Translations under genes and position numbers: made by a program | Origin: Alphaproteobacteria bacterium | GTDB taxonomy: Bacteria > Pseudomonadota > Alphaproteobacteria > Micropepsales > Micropepsaceae | Length of the DNA stretch: 64,000 nt | Assembly: GCA_017308475.1 (NCBI GenBank) | Contig: JAFKEU010000007.1 | Location: forward strand, 124,001 to 188,000 | Direction: 5' to 3' | Shown here: piece by piece, positions 1 through 8,774 of the stretch | Layout: every line of letters starts with the position of its first letter | Numbering within the stretch: the first letter of the stretch is position 1 | The notes under the pieces: model-generated | What the model saw: only the letters and a program-made list of their open reading frames with translations | What the model was told of the DNA's origin: nothing | The model's database searches: none

Positions 1-488
1 ACGACCGGCGCACGGCCGCCGAAAGCCAGGCGAAGATGCTGGCGGACAATGCCTATGACCTGGCGGCCGATCCCACCAAAAGCCACGCCCCGCCCGAAGC
101 CTTGAAACAGGTGCCGAAGTTCGACTTCGGGCCGCTCGATGCCGCGCTGACGCGGCTGAACAGCAGCGCCACCGCCTATGACATGGCGCTGTCGGCGCAT
201 GGCGCGTCGCTAAGCAGCGGCAAACGCAAGCAGCTTCTGACCCTGATGCAGTCCATCGGCCAGACCCTGCTGGTTGACCAGGGCCTGCCCGGCCGCGACT
301 GGTACAAGAACATGATCACCGCGCCGGGGATGTTCACCGGCTATGGCGCCAAGACATTGCCGGGCGTGCGCGAAGCCATCGAGGAGGATCGCTGGGACGA
401 CGCAACGCGCTATATCGGGCTGATCGCGGGGGCGCTGGATGCCTATAGCGCGCGGCTGGATCAGGCAGTGGCGCTGCTGAACGGCTAG
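1..488 (+). CDS. M28-family peptidase with transferrin-receptor-like dimerization domain, C-terminal part (5' end outside window)
   Basis: The reading frame is open from base 3 to the stop at 486-488, so this is the tail of a gene that begins before the window. The visible part looks like the TFR-dimer domain found at the C-terminus of glutamate-carboxypeptidase-II-like M28 metallopeptidases. The stretch LLVDQGLPGRDWYKNMITAP, then GMFTGYGAKTLPGVREAIE, is the most recognisable piece. The zinc-binding peptidase domain would lie upstream and cannot be checked here. An internal ATG at 36 exists but is not a credible start. The gene converges on folC, and both stop codons sit in the same inverted repeat. 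Confidence 0.85.
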   Translation, partial: DRRTAAESQAKMLADNAYDLAADPTKSHAPPEALKQVPKFDFGPLDAALTRLNSSATAYDMALSAHGASLSSGKRKQLLTLMQSIGQTLLVDQGLPGRDWYKNMITAPGMFTGYGAKTLPGVREAIEEDRWDDATRYIGLIAGALDAYSARLDQAVALLNG

Positions 489-558
489 TGTCGTGGTTCC
501 GAAGTTCGCTACAATACCGATATAGATCGCGTAGGCGAACTTCGGAATCGGGACACTA
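486..558. terminator. Long inverted repeat between convergent genes, probable bidirectional terminator
   Basis: Arms at 486-509 and 535-558 pair almost perfectly (TAGTGTC, then TTCCGAAGTTCGC, against the reverse complement), and CTAC/GTAG at 509-512/531-534 extends the stem. The arms contain the stop codon of the peptidase gene (486-488) and, on the other strand, the stop codon of folC (556-558). There is no U-tract, so termination is inferred from position. A mobile palindromic repeat that landed between the genes is the alternative. Confidence 0.6.
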
Positions 559-1899
559 GCTGTTCTCGGCCAGCACATGGCCGGCCAGATAGAGTGAGCC
601 GCAGATCAGGATGCGCGGGGGCGCGGCGTCGCCGTCCAGCCGCGACCAGGCCGAAACCTGCAGCATGGCGTCTTCCAGGTCCTCGGCCGGCGCCGCTTCC
701 AGGCCCACGGCGCGCGCGACGTCATACAGCGCACCGGCGCCAAAGCTGTTCGCCTCACCCGGGATCTCGACGGTGGCGATGCGGCGCACCAGCCCGCGCC
801 AGGCGGACAGATATCCGCCCGCGTCCTTGTTGGCGAGCATGCCGCAGATCATGTAGAGCGGCCGCTCGCCGCGCTCTTCCAGGTCGGCGATGGCGCGCGC
901 CACCGCCAGTGCGCCGTGCGGATTGTGCCCACCATCCAGCCAGACTTCGGCGCCGTCGGGCGCGCAATCGATCAGCGGGCCTTGCGTCAGCCGCTGCAGC
1001 CGTGCGGGCCATTCCACCGTCTGAAGGCCCCGCTCCACCGCCGCATCGCTGCCCCAGACGGGCGAGGCGCCGTGCCGGCGCGCATGGCGCAGGGCGGCAA
1101 TGGCGACACCTGCATTCTCGATCTGGTGGCGCCCGATCAGGCGCGGTAGCGGAAGGTCGAGCAGCCCGCTCTCGTCCTCATAGACCATGCGGCCATGTTC
1201 CTGGCGGGCGGCGAAATCCTGGCCGAATTCGAACACCGGCACGCCGATCTGGTCGGCGCGCGACAGGATGGCGTCGCGGGCCACATCCGCCTGCGGTCCC
1301 ACCACCAGCGGCGCACCCGGCTTGATGATGCCCGCCTTCTCGGCGGCGATGGCCGCAAGGTTGCTGCCCAGAAATTCCTGATGGTCCAGTCCGACCGGCT
1401 GGATCACCGCCACGGCGGGCGGCGGGATGACATTGGTGGCGTCATAGCGCCCGCCCAGCCCTACCTCCAGCACAACCGCGTCGGCGGGATGGCGCGAAAA
1501 GGCGAGGAACATCGCGGCGCCGGTGATTTCGAAGAAGGTGATGGGGCGGCCGTCATTGACCCGCTCCACTTCCTCCAGCAGTTCGGCCAGTTCCTCCTCG
1601 CCGATCAGCCGGCCGGCGATGCGGATGCGCTCGTGGAAATGCACCAGATGCGGCGAAGTGTGGACATGCACCTTCAGCCCCTGGGCCTCCAGCATGGCGC
1701 GGGCAAAAGCGCAGACGCTGCCCTTGCCGTTGGTACCGGCGACATGGATCACCGGCGGCAGGCGCCGGTGCGGGTCGCCCAGGTCAGCCAGGAGGCGCAG
1801 GATGCGATCCAGCCTGAGATCGATCTTCTTGGGGTGCAGCGTCAAAAGCCGCCCCAGGATGGCATCGCTGCGCTGGCCCGAGGCGAGTTTGGGGATCAT
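556..1899 (-). CDS. folC: Bifunctional folylpolyglutamate synthase / dihydrofolate synthase
   Basis: FolC ligates glutamate to dihydropteroate and then extends the polyglutamate tail of folates in the cytoplasm. The 447-residue length is normal. The Mur-ligase type P-loop VAGTNGKGS lies at about residues 53-61. HTSPHLVHFHERI, the typical substrate loop, follows at about residue 80, and LDGGHNPHGA marks the C-terminal glutamate-ligase domain near residue 320. It is the last gene of the minus-strand run ihfB-pyrF-trpF-trpB-trpA-accD-folC, starting 12 bp after accD ends, so co-transcription is likely. accD-folC adjacency is common across proteobacteria. Confidence 0.96.
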   Translation of the reverse strand: MIPKLASGQRSDAILGRLLTLHPKKIDLRLDRILRLLADLGDPHRRLPPVIHVAGTNGKGSVCAFARAMLEAQGLKVHVHTSPHLVHFHERIRIAGRLIGEEELAELLEEVERVNDGRPITFFEITGAAMFLAFSRHPADAVVLEVGLGGRYDATNVIPPPAVAVIQPVGLDHQEFLGSNLAAIAAEKAGIIKPGAPLVVGPQADVARDAILSRADQIGVPVFEFGQDFAARQEHGRMVYEDESGLLDLPLPRLIGRHQIENAGVAIAALRHARRHGASPVWGSDAAVERGLQTVEWPARLQRLTQGPLIDCAPDGAEVWLDGGHNPHGALAVARAIADLEERGERPLYMICGMLANKDAGGYLSAWRGLVRRIATVEIPGEANSFGAGALYDVARAVGLEAAPAEDLEDAMLQVSAWSRLDGDAAPPRILICGSLYLAGHVLAENS

Positions 1900-1911
1900 G
1901 GGGCGCGGCGC

Positions 1912-2844
1912 CTAGCCCGGGCTTGCGGCCACGCCGCCATTGCCGTTCTTCCGGGGCAGCGGCGCCGGGCCGCGGGGCCTGGGTGCCGCCTGCTTCATCA
2001 GGATATGCAGCAGGCGCGACAGCGTCTCGCGCATCTCCTTGCGCGGCACCACCATGTCCAGCATGCCGTGTTCGAGCAGATATTCGGCGCGCTGGAAGCC
2101 TTCGGGCAGCTTTTCGCGGATGGTCTGGGCGATCACCCGCGCGCCGGTGAACCCGATCTGCGCGCCCGGCTCGGCGATCTGCACGTCGCCAAGCATCGCA
2201 TAGCTGGCCGAAACGCCGCCGAAGGTGGGATCGGTCAGAACCACCACATAAGGCAGCCCCGCCTCGCGCAGCATGTCGACCAGGATGGTGGCGCGCGGCA
2301 TCTGCATCAGCGACAGGATGCCTTCCTGCATGCGCGCGCCGCCGGAGGAGACGAACAGGATATAGGGACGCTTCTCGGCGATGGCGGCTTCGATGGACTG
2401 CACCAGGCCTTCGCCCACACCCAATCCCAGGCTGCCGCCCAGATAGTCGAAGGGTTGCACGCCGATCATCACGTTCAGCCCGTCGATGGTACCGCGCGCG
2501 GCGGTGAAGGCTTCCGGCCGCCCGGTCTTGGCGCGCGCCGCCTTGATCTCGTCGCCATAGCGCTTCTCGCCCCTGAAACGCAGGGGATCGGAGGGCACGC
2601 CGGGCGGCGCCAGCTCGGTGAAGCTGCCGGCGTCGAAGGTATAGGCGAAACGCTCCGCCGGTCCGATGCGCAGGTGATGGCCGCAATTGGGGCAGACCTG
2701 GAGATTCGCCATCAGGTCGCGATGGAAGATCATCTCGCCGCAGGACGGGCACTTCTTCCACAGATTGTCGGGGGTATCGCTGCTGCGATCCTTGCCCATC
2801 AGCCCCTTGATCTTCGGACGGACGAAATTGCTGATCCAGTTCAT
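1912..2844 (-). CDS. accD: Acetyl-CoA carboxylase carboxyltransferase subunit beta
   Basis: AccD pairs with AccA to transfer the carboxyl group from carboxybiotin to acetyl-CoA, giving malonyl-CoA for fatty-acid synthesis. The 310-residue protein begins with the diagnostic four-cysteine zinc ribbon: C32, C35, C51 and C54 in the contexts CPSC and CPNC. A crotonase-fold carboxyltransferase domain follows, with [10 protein letters not shown] near residue 160. Its ATG overlaps the trpA stop by four bases (ATGA, 2841-2844), which indicates translational coupling. The last 20 residues are rich in Pro, Arg and Gly and look like a disordered tail. Confidence 0.97.
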   Translation of the reverse strand: MNWISNFVRPKIKGLMGKDRSSDTPDNLWKKCPSCGEMIFHRDLMANLQVCPNCGHHLRIGPAERFAYTFDAGSFTELAPPGVPSDPLRFRGEKRYGDEIKAARAKTGRPEAFTAARGTIDGLNVMIGVQPFDYLGGSLGLGVGEGLVQSIEAAIAEKRPYILFVSSGGARMQEGILSLMQMPRATILVDMLREAGLPYVVVLTDPTFGGVSASYAMLGDVQIAEPGAQIGFTGARVIAQTIREKLPEGFQRAEYLLEHGMLDMVVPRKEMRETLSRLLHILMKQAAPRPRGPAPLPRKNGNGGVAASPG

Positions 2845-3671
2845 GCGTTCACCCTAGCATGGCGTGCCGCGTGCGTCGAACCGGCCAGCGCCCGGGTCAG
2901 TTCCAGAACCTCGGCAATGATGGCCGCGCGCGGCTTGCCGAGATTGTCGGCGATCTTCGAGACGATGGCCGAGCCGACCACCACGCCATCGGCCATGGCG
3001 GCGATGGCGGCGGCCTGGTGAGGGGTGCGGATGCCGAAGCCCACGGTGCAGGGCAGATCGGTCGCCGCGCGCACCCGCGCGATGGCGGCGCGCACCGCAT
3101 CTTCCGGCCCCGACTTGGTGCCGGTCACGCCCGCCACCGACACATAATACAGATAGCCGCCGGCGCCATCCAGCACACGCTTCAGCCGCGCGTCGTCCGT
3201 CGTGGGGGTGACGAAGCGGATTACGTCCACGCCCTGTGCCCGTGCGGGCACGCGCAACACCTCGTCCTCTTCAACCGGCAGGTCGACCACGATCAGGCCG
3301 TCGACGCCCGCGCCCGCCACGTCATGGGCGAAGCGCGCGGTGCCATAGGCATGGATGGGATTGTAGTAGCCCATCAGCACGACCGGCGTGGTGCTGTTCA
3401 CCTTCCGGAACTTCTTCACCATCTCCAGCACCTTGACCATGCTGGCGCCGGCCTTGAGCGCGCGCATCGAAGACGCCTGCACCGCCGGGCCATCCGCCAT
3501 GGGATCGCTGAACGGCATGCCCAGCTCGATCACGTCGGCGCCCGCTTCCGGCAGCTTCGAAAGAATGGCGAAGCTGGTTTCCATGTCGGGATCGCCCGCG
3601 GTGATGAAGGGCACGAAGGCGGCGCGGCCCTCCTTTTTCAGGCGCGCGAAAGTGTCGGCCAGCCTGCTCAT
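2841..3671 (-). CDS. trpA: Tryptophan synthase alpha subunit
   Basis: TrpA cleaves indole-3-glycerol phosphate to indole and glyceraldehyde-3-phosphate and channels indole to TrpB. The 276-residue length is typical. The two catalytic acids of the family are in place: Glu49 in [11 protein letters not shown] and Asp60 in MADGP. The phosphate-binding end ([10 protein letters not shown], then GVVVGSAIV) is intact. The gene lies 33 bp after trpB and overlaps accD by 4 bp. No attenuator or TRAP-like leader is visible, so regulation probably acts further upstream. Confidence 0.97.
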   Translation of the reverse strand: MSRLADTFARLKKEGRAAFVPFITAGDPDMETSFAILSKLPEAGADVIELGMPFSDPMADGPAVQASSMRALKAGASMVKVLEMVKKFRKVNSTTPVVLMGYYNPIHAYGTARFAHDVAGAGVDGLIVVDLPVEEDEVLRVPARAQGVDVIRFVTPTTDDARLKRVLDGAGGYLYYVSVAGVTGTKSGPEDAVRAAIARVRAATDLPCTVGFGIRTPHQAAAIAAMADGVVVGSAIVSKIADNLGKPRAAIIAEVLELTRALAGSTHAARHARVNA

Positions 3672-3704
3672 GAGGAAAAAATCCGGCTCAAGGCTTTTCT
3701 CGCT

Positions 3705-4919
3705 TCATAGTTTCTCTCCCAGGGCGTGGGCGACCGAGAAGACGTCCTTGTCGCCACGGCCCGACAGGCAGATGGCGATGATCTGGTCGGGACGCATCTG
3801 CGGTGCGATCTTGATCACATGGGCGACGGCATGCGCCGATTCCAGGGCCGGGATGATGCCTTCCAGCTTGGACAGCATCACGAACGCGTCCAGCGCCTCG
3901 CGGTCGGTGACGGAATGGTACTTTACCCGGCCCATGTCCTTCAGCCAGGAATGCTCGGGGCCGACACCGGGATAATCAAGACCCGCCGAGATGGAATGGG
4001 CCTCGATCACCTGGCCGTCACTGTCCTGCAAAAGATATGAGCGCGCGCCGTGCAGCACGCCCGGCGAGCCCATCGACAGGGTTGCGGCATGGCGCGGGGA
4101 ATCGACGCCCTCGCCCGCCGCTTCAACGCCGTGAATCTCGACCGCCACATCGTCGACGAAAGGATGGAACATGCCGATGGCATTGGAGCCGCCGCCCACG
4201 CAGGCGGTCACCAGGTCGGGCAGCCGGCCTTCCCGCTCCAGCATCTGGGCGCGCGTCTCGTTGCCGATCACGGTCTGGAAGTCGCGCACCATCGCCGGAT
4301 AGGGGTGCGGGCCCACCACCGAGCCGATGATGTAGAAGGTATCCTCCACATTGGCGACCCAGTCGCGCAGCGCCTCGTTGGTCGCATCCTTCAGCGTGCG
4401 CGCGCCGGAAGAGACGCCGCGCACCTCCGCGCCCAAAAGGCGCATGCGGAACACGTTGGGCTTCTGCCGCTCCATGTCCACCTCGCCCATATAGATGGTG
4501 CAGGGCAGCCCGAAGCGCGCCGCCACCGTGGCGGTGGCCACGCCGTGGCTGCCCGCGCCGGTTTCGGCGATGATGCGGGTCTTGCCCATGCGCCGGGCCA
4601 GCAGGATCTGGCCCAGCGTGTTGTTGATCTTGTGCGCCCCGGTGTGGTTGAGGTCCTCGCGCTTCAGATAGATCTTCGCCCCGCCCAGGTGTGCCGTCAG
4701 GCGTTCGGCGAAATAGAGCGGGCTCTCGCGGCCCGCATAATGGGTCAGAAGGTCCGTCAGCTCGGCATGAAAGGCCGGGTCCTTCTTCGCCGCCTCATAG
4801 GCTTGCTCAAGGGCCAGCACCAGCGGCATCAGGGTCTCGGCGACGAAGCGGCCGCCATAGGCGCCGAAATGGCCGCCGGCATCGGGGCCGGTGCGGAAGG
4901 AATTGGGAATGGTGTTCAT
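3705..4919 (-). CDS. trpB: Tryptophan synthase beta subunit
   Basis: TrpB is the PLP enzyme that condenses indole with serine to give tryptophan. At 404 residues it has normal length. The Schiff-base lysine is Lys97 in [10 protein letters not shown]. The PLP-phosphate loop GGGSNAIG lies near residue 242, and the [13 protein letters not shown] start is typical of TrpB1 proteins. It overlaps trpF by four bases (ATGA at 4916-4919) and precedes trpA, the standard proteobacterial F-B-A order. Confidence 0.98.
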   Translation of the reverse strand: MNTIPNSFRTGPDAGGHFGAYGGRFVAETLMPLVLALEQAYEAAKKDPAFHAELTDLLTHYAGRESPLYFAERLTAHLGGAKIYLKREDLNHTGAHKINNTLGQILLARRMGKTRIIAETGAGSHGVATATVAARFGLPCTIYMGEVDMERQKPNVFRMRLLGAEVRGVSSGARTLKDATNEALRDWVANVEDTFYIIGSVVGPHPYPAMVRDFQTVIGNETRAQMLEREGRLPDLVTACVGGGSNAIGMFHPFVDDVAVEIHGVEAAGEGVDSPRHAATLSMGSPGVLHGARSYLLQDSDGQVIEAHSISAGLDYPGVGPEHSWLKDMGRVKYHSVTDREALDAFVMLSKLEGIIPALESAHAVAHVIKIAPQMRPDQIIAICLSGRGDKDVFSVAHALGEKL

Positions 4920-5566
4920 GCGGCAACCTGCGGATGGGTGGCGGCGATGAAGGCGGCGATGCGCGCCGGGTCCTTCACGCCGGGCGCGCTTTCCACGCCG
5001 GAGGAGACATCGACGAACCGCGCGCCGGAAAGCTGGATGGCGCGGGTGACATTGTCCGGCGTCAGCCCGCCTGCCAGGAACCAGGGCTTGGCGAAGCTGC
5101 GGCCCGAAAGGATCTTCCAGTCAAAGGCCGCGCCATGGCCGCCGCGGCGGTCGGCGCTTTCGGGCGCGCGCGCGTCGAACAAAAGCACGTCGGCCACTTT
5201 CCCGAATTCGGCCGCCGCATCCAGGTCGGCGCTTTCGGCAACAGCCAGCGCCTTGATCACAGGCAGCCCGAAACGGGCGCGGATTTGCGCGGTGCGCGCC
5301 ACATCCTCGGCGCCGTGAAGCTGCAGATAGTCCGGGCGGATATCGTTCACGATGCCGGCCAGTTCGGCATCGTCCATGTCGGCCGTCAGCGCCACGATCT
5401 TCAGTCGCCCGCGCATGCGTTCCGCCAGTGCGCGCGCCATATCGGCCCCGACGAAGCGGGGCGAGCGGCGATGAAAGACCAGCCCGCCAAACGCGGCGCC
5501 TGCATCGGCGGCGCCATCGACCGCCTGCACGCTCGTCAGGCCGCAAATTTTCACGGCAATGGTCAT
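4916..5566 (-). CDS. trpF: Phosphoribosylanthranilate isomerase
   Basis: TrpF converts N-(5-phosphoribosyl)anthranilate to CdRP in tryptophan synthesis. The protein is a single TIM barrel of about 216 residues, starting [12 protein letters not shown], where the conserved general-base Cys of the KICG motif sits at position 7. I start at 5566 because the KICGLT strand normally lies within the first ten residues; an in-frame start at 5608 would add 14 poorly conserved residues. The C-terminal phosphate-binding part, ending [14 protein letters not shown], is present. It overlaps trpB by 4 bp. Confidence 0.95.
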   Translation of the reverse strand: MTIAVKICGLTSVQAVDGAADAGAAFGGLVFHRRSPRFVGADMARALAERMRGRLKIVALTADMDDAELAGIVNDIRPDYLQLHGAEDVARTAQIRARFGLPVIKALAVAESADLDAAAEFGKVADVLLFDARAPESADRRGGHGAAFDWKILSGRSFAKPWFLAGGLTPDNVTRAIQLSGARFVDVSSGVESAPGVKDPARIAAFIAATHPQVAA

Positions 5567-5623
5567 GGGCTCGGGCTTATGGGCCCCGGGGCGGGAGAAA
5601 TCAAGCAAAGCCGGGAACCGCTC

Positions 5624-6322
5624 TTAATTGGCTGAAATGCCTAGGCTTTGAGCAATATCCCTGGCCGCCTGAGCGGGGTCGGCAGCCCCGGTGATGGGAC
5701 GGCCGATCACCAGCACGCTCGCCCCCGCGTCCATCGCCTCCTTCGGCCCCATCACCCGCCGCTGGTCGCCCAGCGCTGCGCCGGCGGGCCGGATGCCCGG
5801 CACCACCAGCAGGAAGTCCGGGCCCAGTTCGCGGCGCAGAGGCTCGATCTCATGTGCCGAGCAGACCACGCCATCCAGCCCGCACTGCTGCGCCAGGCTT
5901 GCCAGCCGCAATACCTGGTCGCTTACCGGCGGCATCAGTCCCAGGCCAGGCAGGTCTTCGTCGCCAAGGCTGGTCAGCATGGTGACCGCAATCAGCCGTG
6001 TGGCGGGATTCACGCCTTTCACCGCATCCCGCGCGGCGCGCATCATGGCTGCGCCGCCTTGCGCATGAATGTTGGTGATGGAAACACCCAGCTGTGCGGC
6101 GGCACGGCAGGCGCCCGCCACCGTATTGGGGATGTCGTGGAACTTCAGGTCCAGGAAAATAGGCAGGCCCCTGTCGGTAAAGGCTCTGACGCCTTCGGCT
6201 CCGCGGGCGGTGAAGAATTCCAGCCCCAGCTTCAGCCCGCCAATGGAGGGGCGAACACGCTCCGCCAGCTGCAGGGCGTAATCGAGGTCGGTGGTATCGA
6301 GCGCGACGTAAACCGGATTCAT
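5624..6322 (-). CDS. pyrF: Orotidine 5'-phosphate decarboxylase
   Basis: PyrF makes UMP from OMP, the last step of pyrimidine synthesis. The start at 6322 gives 232 residues beginning MNPVYVALDT, as in the family. The catalytic D-K-D array is visible in LDLKFHDIPNT (Asp58, Lys60, Asp63). The phosphate gripper PGIRP is near residue 180 and the end ADPAQAARDI fits. An upstream in-frame ATG at 6577 would run back through ihfB in another frame and is rejected. The gene sits between ihfB and trpF, which is usual in alphaproteobacteria. Confidence 0.96.
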   Translation of the reverse strand: MNPVYVALDTTDLDYALQLAERVRPSIGGLKLGLEFFTARGAEGVRAFTDRGLPIFLDLKFHDIPNTVAGACRAAAQLGVSITNIHAQGGAAMMRAARDAVKGVNPATRLIAVTMLTSLGDEDLPGLGLMPPVSDQVLRLASLAQQCGLDGVVCSAHEIEPLRRELGPDFLLVVPGIRPAGAALGDQRRVMGPKEAMDAGASVLVIGRPITGAADPAQAARDIAQSLGISAN

Positions 6323-6347
6323 CGTCTTCCTGGCGCGCGGCCGAAGC

Positions 6348-6638
6348 TCATTCCGGGTTATCGGTGTTGAGCCTTTCGCGCAATTCCTTTCCGGTGCGGA
6401 AGAAAGGTGCGCGCTTCTGCCCCACGGCCACCGGCTCGCCAGTGCGGGGATTGCGGCCCATGCGCGAGGGGCGGGTCTTGACGCTGAAGGCGCCGAAGCC
6501 GCGCAGTTCCACACGATGACCGTCCGCCAGCGCCTTGCTGATGGAATCGAGCACCGTGGTGACGATGCGTTCCACATCGCGGTGATAAAGATGCGGATAC
6601 CGGGCGGTAAGCCGCGCTACCAATTCAGACTTGATCAT
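6348..6638 (-). CDS. ihfB: Integration host factor subunit beta
   Basis: IHF-beta pairs with IHF-alpha to bend DNA at specific sites and is needed at many sigma-54 promoters. The 96-residue HU-fold protein starts [10 protein letters not shown]. It has the GFGAFSV turn (48-54) and the minor-groove arm [10 protein letters not shown] (61-70) with the intercalating proline. It heads the operon that continues with pyrF. In many alphaproteobacteria rpsA lies directly upstream; here rpsA is 9.4 kb away, past unrelated genes. Confidence 0.96.
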   Translation of the reverse strand: MIKSELVARLTARYPHLYHRDVERIVTTVLDSISKALADGHRVELRGFGAFSVKTRPSRMGRNPRTGEPVAVGQKRAPFFRTGKELRERLNTDNPE

Positions 6639-6875
6639 CCCCAGCCCCCTTTGAGGGACACGCCGCCGGTTAAATCCCTGCGTCCAAAGCTAATTTACAG
6701 AGGTCCCGGCGCCCGTCAACCGGAAGCGCCTGAAAAATCAGACTTTTTCCGCACTTTGTTCCGCAGGCGTCGCTTTTCGAACCATTGCCCCCTCCCCAAG
6801 CCCAACTTTTGAGCGACTTGCACCCCGGGCCAGAGCCGGAGAAAGTCCTGCCAATCACAAATCGGGGAGCGGGAC

Positions 6876-8240
6876 ATGAATTTTCGGCATATCGGACGCA
6901 AGGCGGCCCTGGCGGCAGGGCTGATTCTGGCCCTGGGCGGCGGGGCGGGGGCGGCTTCCGCCCAAGGGGCCGCCAAAGACACATGGATTGGGGCCTGGGG
7001 CTTCGTTCCCACCCCTCTGCCCCCGGGCACGACGCCCGGCCCGCGCACGGCCCTGACCGAGATCGCGCCCCTGGCGCCCTCCATCAGCCTGCCGGCGACC
7101 GAGCCGGTGGTGCATCATCCGCTGCTGATCGACAATCCCGGCAACCTGCCGGTGGATCCGGCGCCGGGGCGCGATCCGTCCAACGTCACCGTGCGCCAGC
7201 TGGTGCGGGTCGCGGTGGCAGGCGATCGCATCCGGCTGCGCCTCGCCAATGAAGGCGGCAGCGATGTGCTGGTGCTGGGCGCGGTGCATGTGGGCATCGC
7301 CGGACCCGACGGCAGCGTGATGGCCGGCACCGACCATGTGGTGACCTTCGACGGCAAAGGCGCGGTGTCGGTGCCTGATGGCGCGCCGCTGCTGTCCGAT
7401 GCGGTCGACATGAAGGTCGATGCGCTGCAGAAGCTCGTGATCTCGCTCTACGTGCCCGGCTCCATGGCGCGGGGCGGCCACAGCCTCTATCAGTATGTCG
7501 CGGGCGCGCCCGGCGATCATACCGGCGAGGCCGCTCTGCCCAGCCCCACCATCATGCGCCTGACCAGCATGGTCAGCGAGATCGAGGTCGATCCGGCAAC
7601 CGCCACCAATGTCGTCGTGACGCTTGGCGATTCGATCACCGAGGGCGCCCAGTCCACCAACAACGCCTTTCGCGGCTGGCCCGACCGCCTGGCCGAGCGG
7701 CTGAACGCCACGGCGGCGGGCCGCAAATGGTCGGTGGTCAATGCCGGCATCGGCGGCAACCGCCTGTTGCGCTACGGCGCCGGACCAAGCGCGCTGGCCC
7801 GGCTTGACCGCGACGTGCTGGCGGTGCCGGGCGTGAAGGTGGTGATCCTGCTGGAAGGCATCAACGACATCGGCCGGGGCTTCGTCACCGATGCGCCGCA
7901 GGACCCGGTGACCGCCGAGGCGCTGATCGCGGCCGACAAGCAGATCATCGAACGCTGCCACGAGCACGGCATCAGGGTGATCGGCGCGACGCTGACCCCT
8001 TATCAGGGCGCACATTACGAAGCGCCACCGGGAGAGAATGTGCGCCTGGCGCTGAACAGGTGGATCCAGACCAGCGGAGCCTTCGACGGCGTGGTGGACT
8101 TCGCCGCCGCCACCGCAGACAAGGCCAACCCGCTGACCTTCCGCGCCGACTATAACGACTATGATCACCTGCATCCCAACGACGCGGGCTATCAGGCGAT
8201 GGCCGACGCGATCGATCTGAAGATGATCACAGGCAAGTAA
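6876..8240 (+). CDS. Secreted SGNH/GDSL-type esterase/lipase
   Basis: The 454-residue protein begins with a Sec signal peptide (hydrophobic run at about 9-27, cleavage likely after ASAQ). An N-terminal beta-rich region of roughly 200 residues comes first. The SGNH hydrolase domain then shows block I GDSITEG near residue 250 (nucleophile Ser), the GGNRLL block near 290, EGINDIG near 327, and HPNDAGYQAMADAI near 433 with the catalytic Asp-x-x-His pair. Ester substrates cannot be deduced; relatives act on lysophospholipids or acetylated sugars. It is transcribed divergently from ihfB across a 237-bp gap in which I recognise no operator. A GC-rich hairpin follows its stop. Confidence 0.88.
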   Translation: MNFRHIGRKAALAAGLILALGGGAGAASAQGAAKDTWIGAWGFVPTPLPPGTTPGPRTALTEIAPLAPSISLPATEPVVHHPLLIDNPGNLPVDPAPGRDPSNVTVRQLVRVAVAGDRIRLRLANEGGSDVLVLGAVHVGIAGPDGSVMAGTDHVVTFDGKGAVSVPDGAPLLSDAVDMKVDALQKLVISLYVPGSMARGGHSLYQYVAGAPGDHTGEAALPSPTIMRLTSMVSEIEVDPATATNVVVTLGDSITEGAQSTNNAFRGWPDRLAERLNATAAGRKWSVVNAGIGGNRLLRYGAGPSALARLDRDVLAVPGVKVVILLEGINDIGRGFVTDAPQDPVTAEALIAADKQIIERCHEHGIRVIGATLTPYQGAHYEAPPGENVRLALNRWIQTSGAFDGVVDFAAATADKANPLTFRADYNDYDHLHPNDAGYQAMADAIDLKMITGK

Positions 8241-8250
8241 CGATCCGGCA

Positions 8251-8275
8251 CGGCGCCGCCCTCGCGGCGGCGCCG
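8251..8275. terminator. GC-rich hairpin between convergent genes
   Basis: A perfect 10-bp stem (CGGCGCCGCC at 8251-8260 pairing with 8266-8275, loop CTCGC) lies between the stops of the SGNH hydrolase and the ferritin-like gene. It has no U-tract on either strand. It probably ends transcription from both sides, as inferred from its position. Confidence 0.55.
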
Positions 8276-8289
8276 GACCTGCCGCGATC

Positions 8290-8601
8290 CTATTTGCGGT
8301 GCTCGGCCTCGTCCTCGACCTCGAGCAGATTGCCCTCGGTGAACAGATAGGTCTTGAGCTGCTTGGCGAAGTCCTCGTTGTTGCGGCGCAGCCATTCGAT
8401 GATCATGGAGGCGTGCTCGATCTCCTCGCGCATATTGTGCAGCAGGACCTGCTTGAGCGCGGCGTCCTCGCAATCGTCGGCGCGCTGCCGATACCAGTCG
8501 GCGGCCTCCAGTTCCTCCATCAGCGAGACGATCGCCTGGTGCATGGAGATGGTCTTGGTGCTGAGGCGCTCGCGCGGCGCATGAAGGGTCTCACTGGACA
8601 T
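8290..8601 (-). CDS. Encapsulated-ferritin-like protein (EncFtn family), orphan
   Basis: The 103-residue all-helical protein matches the encapsulin-associated ferritin family as I recall it from Rhodospirillum rubrum. The helix-1 motif MEELEAADWY carries Glu29, Glu30, Glu32, Trp36 and Tyr37, and helix 2 carries REEIEHASM with Glu60 and His63. These are the ferroxidase and entry-site positions. EWLRRN and LKTYLFTEG complete the match. These proteins form ring-shaped decamers that oxidise Fe(II) inside encapsulin shells. Two features are odd. No encapsulin gene lies nearby, and the C-terminus ends NLLEVEDEAEHRK without the usual LTVGSLRR-like cargo tag. The start at 8601 is chosen because AAGGA lies 8 bases upstream. 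Confidence 0.85.
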   Translation of the reverse strand: MSSETLHAPRERLSTKTISMHQAIVSLMEELEAADWYRQRADDCEDAALKQVLLHNMREEIEHASMIIEWLRRNNEDFAKQLKTYLFTEGNLLEVEDEAEHRK

Positions 8602-8683
8602 CAATCTCATCCTTGGAAATGACAGCCCCGTAATAACCGTTCCGGAGCCAAGTTTGAACAACCGGCTGATGCCGGCCCGAACA

Positions 8684-8693
8684 TTGTATACAA
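8684..8693. promoter_or_regulatory. TTGTATACAA palindrome, possible GntR-type operator
   Basis: A perfect 10-bp palindrome lies 82-91 bases before the start of the mannonate-dehydratase-like gene and between two divergent genes. GntR-family regulators of hexuronate genes bind TTGGTATACCAA-like sites, so the match suits the neighbouring enzyme. One short palindrome is weak evidence, and no GntR gene is in the window. Confidence 0.35.
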
Positions 8694-8774
8694 ACCTTGC
8701 CGTCCGCGTCCGCGCCGCTTACGGTCGCGGCTCCAAAAAGATTCCACGCAAAATTCTTCAGGGGGAGTTCCGCC

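Noticed and set aside
1195..3021. 608-residue open frame on the plus strand
   Set aside because: Antisense to folC, accD and the end of trpA; composition is His/Gln/Arg/Gly-rich as expected from the complement of GC-rich genes.
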